A stretch of 64,000 nt of DNA from NCBI GenBank assembly GCA_025462885.1, contig JAOAPN010000008.1, positions 398,953 through 462,952 of the forward strand. Reading direction: 5' to 3'. The stretch is from Acidobacteriaceae bacterium (GTDB lineage: Bacteria; Acidobacteriota; Terriglobia; Terriglobales; Acidobacteriaceae). A program made the position numbers and the translations under genes. Of this stretch, positions 63,927 through 64,000 are shown piece by piece; positions within the stretch are counted from its first letter, which is position 1, and each line of letters opens with the position of its first letter. The notes under the pieces were generated by a model. It was not told the DNA's origin. It ran no database searches and saw only the letters and a list, made by a program, of their open reading frames with translations.

Positions 63927-64000
63927 ATGAATTTCATCAACTTTGGTCGATCCATTCGCAAAGCATCCAACCCAATCACCTTCCGTGCACTTGCATGGAT
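63927..64000 (+). CDS. Start of a gene cut by the window end
   Basis: An ATG at 63927 has GAGGAG (63915-63920) six bases upstream. The 24 visible codons read MNFINFGRSIRKASNPITFR and then ALAW, with no stop: a positively charged stretch that could open a signal peptide. A TonB-dependent receptor or another exported protein under the LacI operator is plausible, but the product cannot be named from this. Confidence 0.5.
   Translation, partial: MNFINFGRSIRKASNPITFRALAW

Noticed and set aside
1..64000. Mobile elements, CRISPR arrays, tRNA or rRNA genes
   Set aside because: No transposase or integrase motifs, terminal inverted repeats, regular repeat-spacer pattern, or cloverleaf or rRNA signature was seen.

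Overview
The window looks like one chromosomal stretch from an acidobacterium of the Terriglobia type (Granulicella/Terriglobus/Edaphobacter-like). This rests on two very large Oar-type TonB-dependent receptors with an N-terminal carboxypeptidase-regulatory domain and a plug motif of the LPLNGRNF kind, a giant beta-propeller sensor kinase, two CRTAC1 (VCBS/ASPIC-UnbV) proteins, Tat-exported oxidoreductase and hydrolase-type proteins, and moderately high GC. No rRNA, tRNA, CRISPR array, transposase or phage gene was seen. About 43 genes fill nearly all of it, and only two gene-free gaps exceed 300 bases.

Layout. (1) 1-9690, plus strand: TonB receptor, M20 peptidase, sodium:solute symporter, Tat-exported self-processing P1/NylC-like hydrolase and copper amine oxidase, probably a uptake-and-degradation set for peptides, amides or amines. 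A textbook terminator follows at 9802-9829. (2) 9976-15746, minus strand: a CzcCBA/CusCBA-type tripartite metal efflux operon, with a divergent NtrB/NtrC-type two-component pair at 15918-18535. (3) 18989-26214, plus strand: diheme-type cytochrome c, PQQ-propeller dehydrogenase-like protein, ThuA protein, TIM-barrel isomerase/epimerase, Gfo/Idh/MocA oxidoreductase and ROK regulator, which reads as an oxidative sugar pathway beginning in the periplasm. (4) A lone NiCoT-like permease (minus).

(5) 27226-36087, plus strand: LysR regulator, KdgD, ACS-type MFS transporter, 2-oxoglutarate semialdehyde dehydrogenase, galactarate dehydratase, Tat-exported lactonase-like amidohydrolase and glucarate dehydratase. 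This is a complete route from galactarate and glucarate to 2-oxoglutarate. A perfect inverted repeat sits about 64 bases upstream of the likely kdgD transcription start, where LysR activators usually bind. (6) 36110-44702, minus strand: TonB receptor, TPR protein, DUF1501-like Tat protein, an unrecognised partner protein and a LacI regulator. (7) 45148-51341: GH36 alpha-galactosidase (minus) and divergent GH35 and GH42 beta-galactosidases (plus). A shared 12-base LacI-type motif in front of regions 6 and 7 suggests one galactoside regulon. (8) 51346-55754, minus strand: lipoprotein, NarL-type regulator and propeller-type sensor kinase. (9) 55919-61504: two CRTAC1 proteins, a TlpA-like thioredoxin and a beta-barrel-like protein. 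(10) 61695-end: LacI regulator and PfkB sugar kinase, then a perfect 18-base palindrome in front of a gene cut by the window edge.

The best candidates for undescribed biology are the quinoprotein/cytochrome/ThuA sugar-oxidation cluster, the DUF1501-like protein with its coupled unknown partner inside a TonB operon, and the CRTAC1 pair with its neighbours. All functions are inferred from sequence motifs read by eye; no database search was possible.
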